The notes below the pieces were generated by a model. It saw only the letters and a program-made list of their open reading frames with translations. It made no database searches and was not told where the DNA came from. Source: Melanocharis versteri (Eukaryota > Chordata > Aves > Passeriformes > Melanocharitidae). Taken from it: a stretch of DNA of 64,000 bases. Below, one piece after another: positions 63,023-64,000 of the stretch. Numbering within the stretch: position 1 is the stretch's first letter; each line of letters opens with the position of its first letter. The stretch lies in assembly GCA_013397845.1 (NCBI GenBank), contig VZTG01001872.1, forward strand, positions 251,670 to 315,669, in the 5' to 3' direction. The position numbers and the translations under genes were made by a program.

Positions 63023-63890
63023 CTAGGAAAATTCAGAAACAGGAATGTCATGGAACTGCTTTGCCTGCTTGCAAATCTGACCCACACATGAGAGGACAGG
63101 CAAATACAAAAGGGAAAAAACCTGAATATTCAGGACAGGAAATACTCACTGAAGTAGGACTTGAATCTGCCTTTTTTACATCCCAATCTTTTGCACAACA
63201 ACTGGACTGTCAAACTGCTTTCTCTCTTTTTTTTTTGTTGTTTTTTTTTGTTTGTTTGTTTTTTTGTTTTTTTGTTTTTTTGTTTTTTTGTGCAAAGCAG
63301 AAGAGCTTCAACATGGGAGATTCCCCTAAACATATCATACAGTCTGGTAGTTATGACATTCACGTGAGATCTGTGAGAACTGGGTTTAACTGCCTGCCAG
63401 AAAACATGGCTGCAAGGGGCCTTGCAGGAAGATACCTTGAATTATTGGCAAGGATGAGCTAAAAGTCCTTCTGTCCCTGCAAAGATAACAACAACAAAAA
63501 AAAAGCTTATCTAGCTTAAACACCCTGGAGGGCTCATGGCTGAGAAGCTCGGGCAGAAATATGGACATAGGTGCCTCATGGCCTGTCTTCATGACTGAAA
63601 ATGACGGGTGTGGAAAGTTTAGACCTGCTGAAAGCATTTTCAGCAGAAGCAGTGACCCTTCCAAGCAATGACCCACAACCCACTGGGGGTGACCAAGTGC
63701 AGACTAGCACTGGTAGAAGATTGTCATGAATCACTTCCTCTGGCATTTCAAAATACAAGTTTCTCAATTAGCTGCTGTTTCCATGGAAACTCTTACTAAC
63801 TAGGTTAATATGAATGTGACAGGGTAAAAGAGCAGCAATGTAGGGTCTAATTTCATCCATTGCTTTTGAGTAAACTGATGAAACAAGAGA
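63023..63890 (-). other. PLEK intron
   Basis: No further PLEK exon is seen to the window edge. The intron contains a T-rich (T7G)n-like simple repeat. Confidence 0.7.
63227..63290. repeat. T-rich (TTTTTTTG)n simple repeat
   Basis: About 64 bases of T interrupted by regularly spaced G, the last four units having an 8-base period. Its length is probably polymorphic. Confidence 0.95.
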
Positions 63891-64000
63891 AATACATGTA
63901 AGCACCACCAAAAAGTTCTTAGGCTCTCAAGGACTATCTAAACAGTGCAGGTTCAGACTCAATATTAGGAAACAATTCTTTAGAGAGAGGGTGGTCAAAC
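63890..64000 (+). repeat. CR1 LINE fragment running off the window
   Basis: 'aggttcagactcaatattag' followed by 'agagggtggtcaaac' matches the sense orientation of the CR1 region upstream of its 3' end. It continues past position 64000. Confidence 0.6.

Noticed and set aside
1..64000. Search for a novel defence, CRISPR-like, toxin-antitoxin or biosynthetic system
   Set aside because: The window is a vertebrate chromosomal segment with ordinary spliced genes and retroelements. No spaced repeat array, operon or phage-like gene cluster exists.

Overview
This is vertebrate nuclear DNA, almost certainly avian and probably from a songbird. The support is: spliced genes with GT-AG introns, several CR1 non-LTR retrotransposon 3' ends (the avian/reptile LINE), several LTRs resembling those common in passerine genomes, compact introns, and orthologues of four neighbouring genes of mammalian chromosome 2p13-p14. 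The species cannot be named from the sequence. No bacterial, viral or CRISPR-type system is present.

Layout. 1-15233: gene-poor upstream region of PROKR1 with a CR1, at least four LTR-like elements and a rearranged local duplication. 15415-19243 (+): PROKR1, a two-coding-exon prokineticin receptor GPCR. 19244-26000: PROKR1 3' UTR and intergenic DNA with CR1 and LTR pieces and a GC-rich block. 26695-44068 (-): eight visible coding exons of APLF, covering the Ku-binding motif, two PBZ zinc fingers and the C-terminal acidic histone-binding region. The exons for its N-terminal FHA domain are not in the readable sequence. 44884-45330: CR1. 45331-47150: CpG-rich head-to-head APLF/FBXO48 promoter region, containing a 42-bp GC-rich minisatellite interrupted by 923 Ns. 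46862-48678 (+): FBXO48, a small F-box protein in two exons. 48679-61228: intergenic DNA with a nested pair of LTRs. 61229-63022 (-): the last three coding exons of PLEK (pleckstrin), encoding the second PH domain; the rest of the gene lies beyond the right edge.

The order PROKR1-APLF-FBXO48-PLEK is that of mammals. PROKR1 appears inverted relative to APLF (tail-to-tail here; same strand in human as I recall it). The genes are not one pathway: PROKR1 is a Gq-coupled receptor, APLF acts in double-strand-break end joining, FBXO48 is a predicted SCF adaptor, and pleckstrin is a protein kinase C substrate of blood cells. I found no convincing undescribed system. The points most worth checking are a frame-preserving 207-nt candidate extra APLF exon, the missing FHA exons next to a minisatellite and gap, and identically placed phase-2 introns splitting both PBZ fingers.
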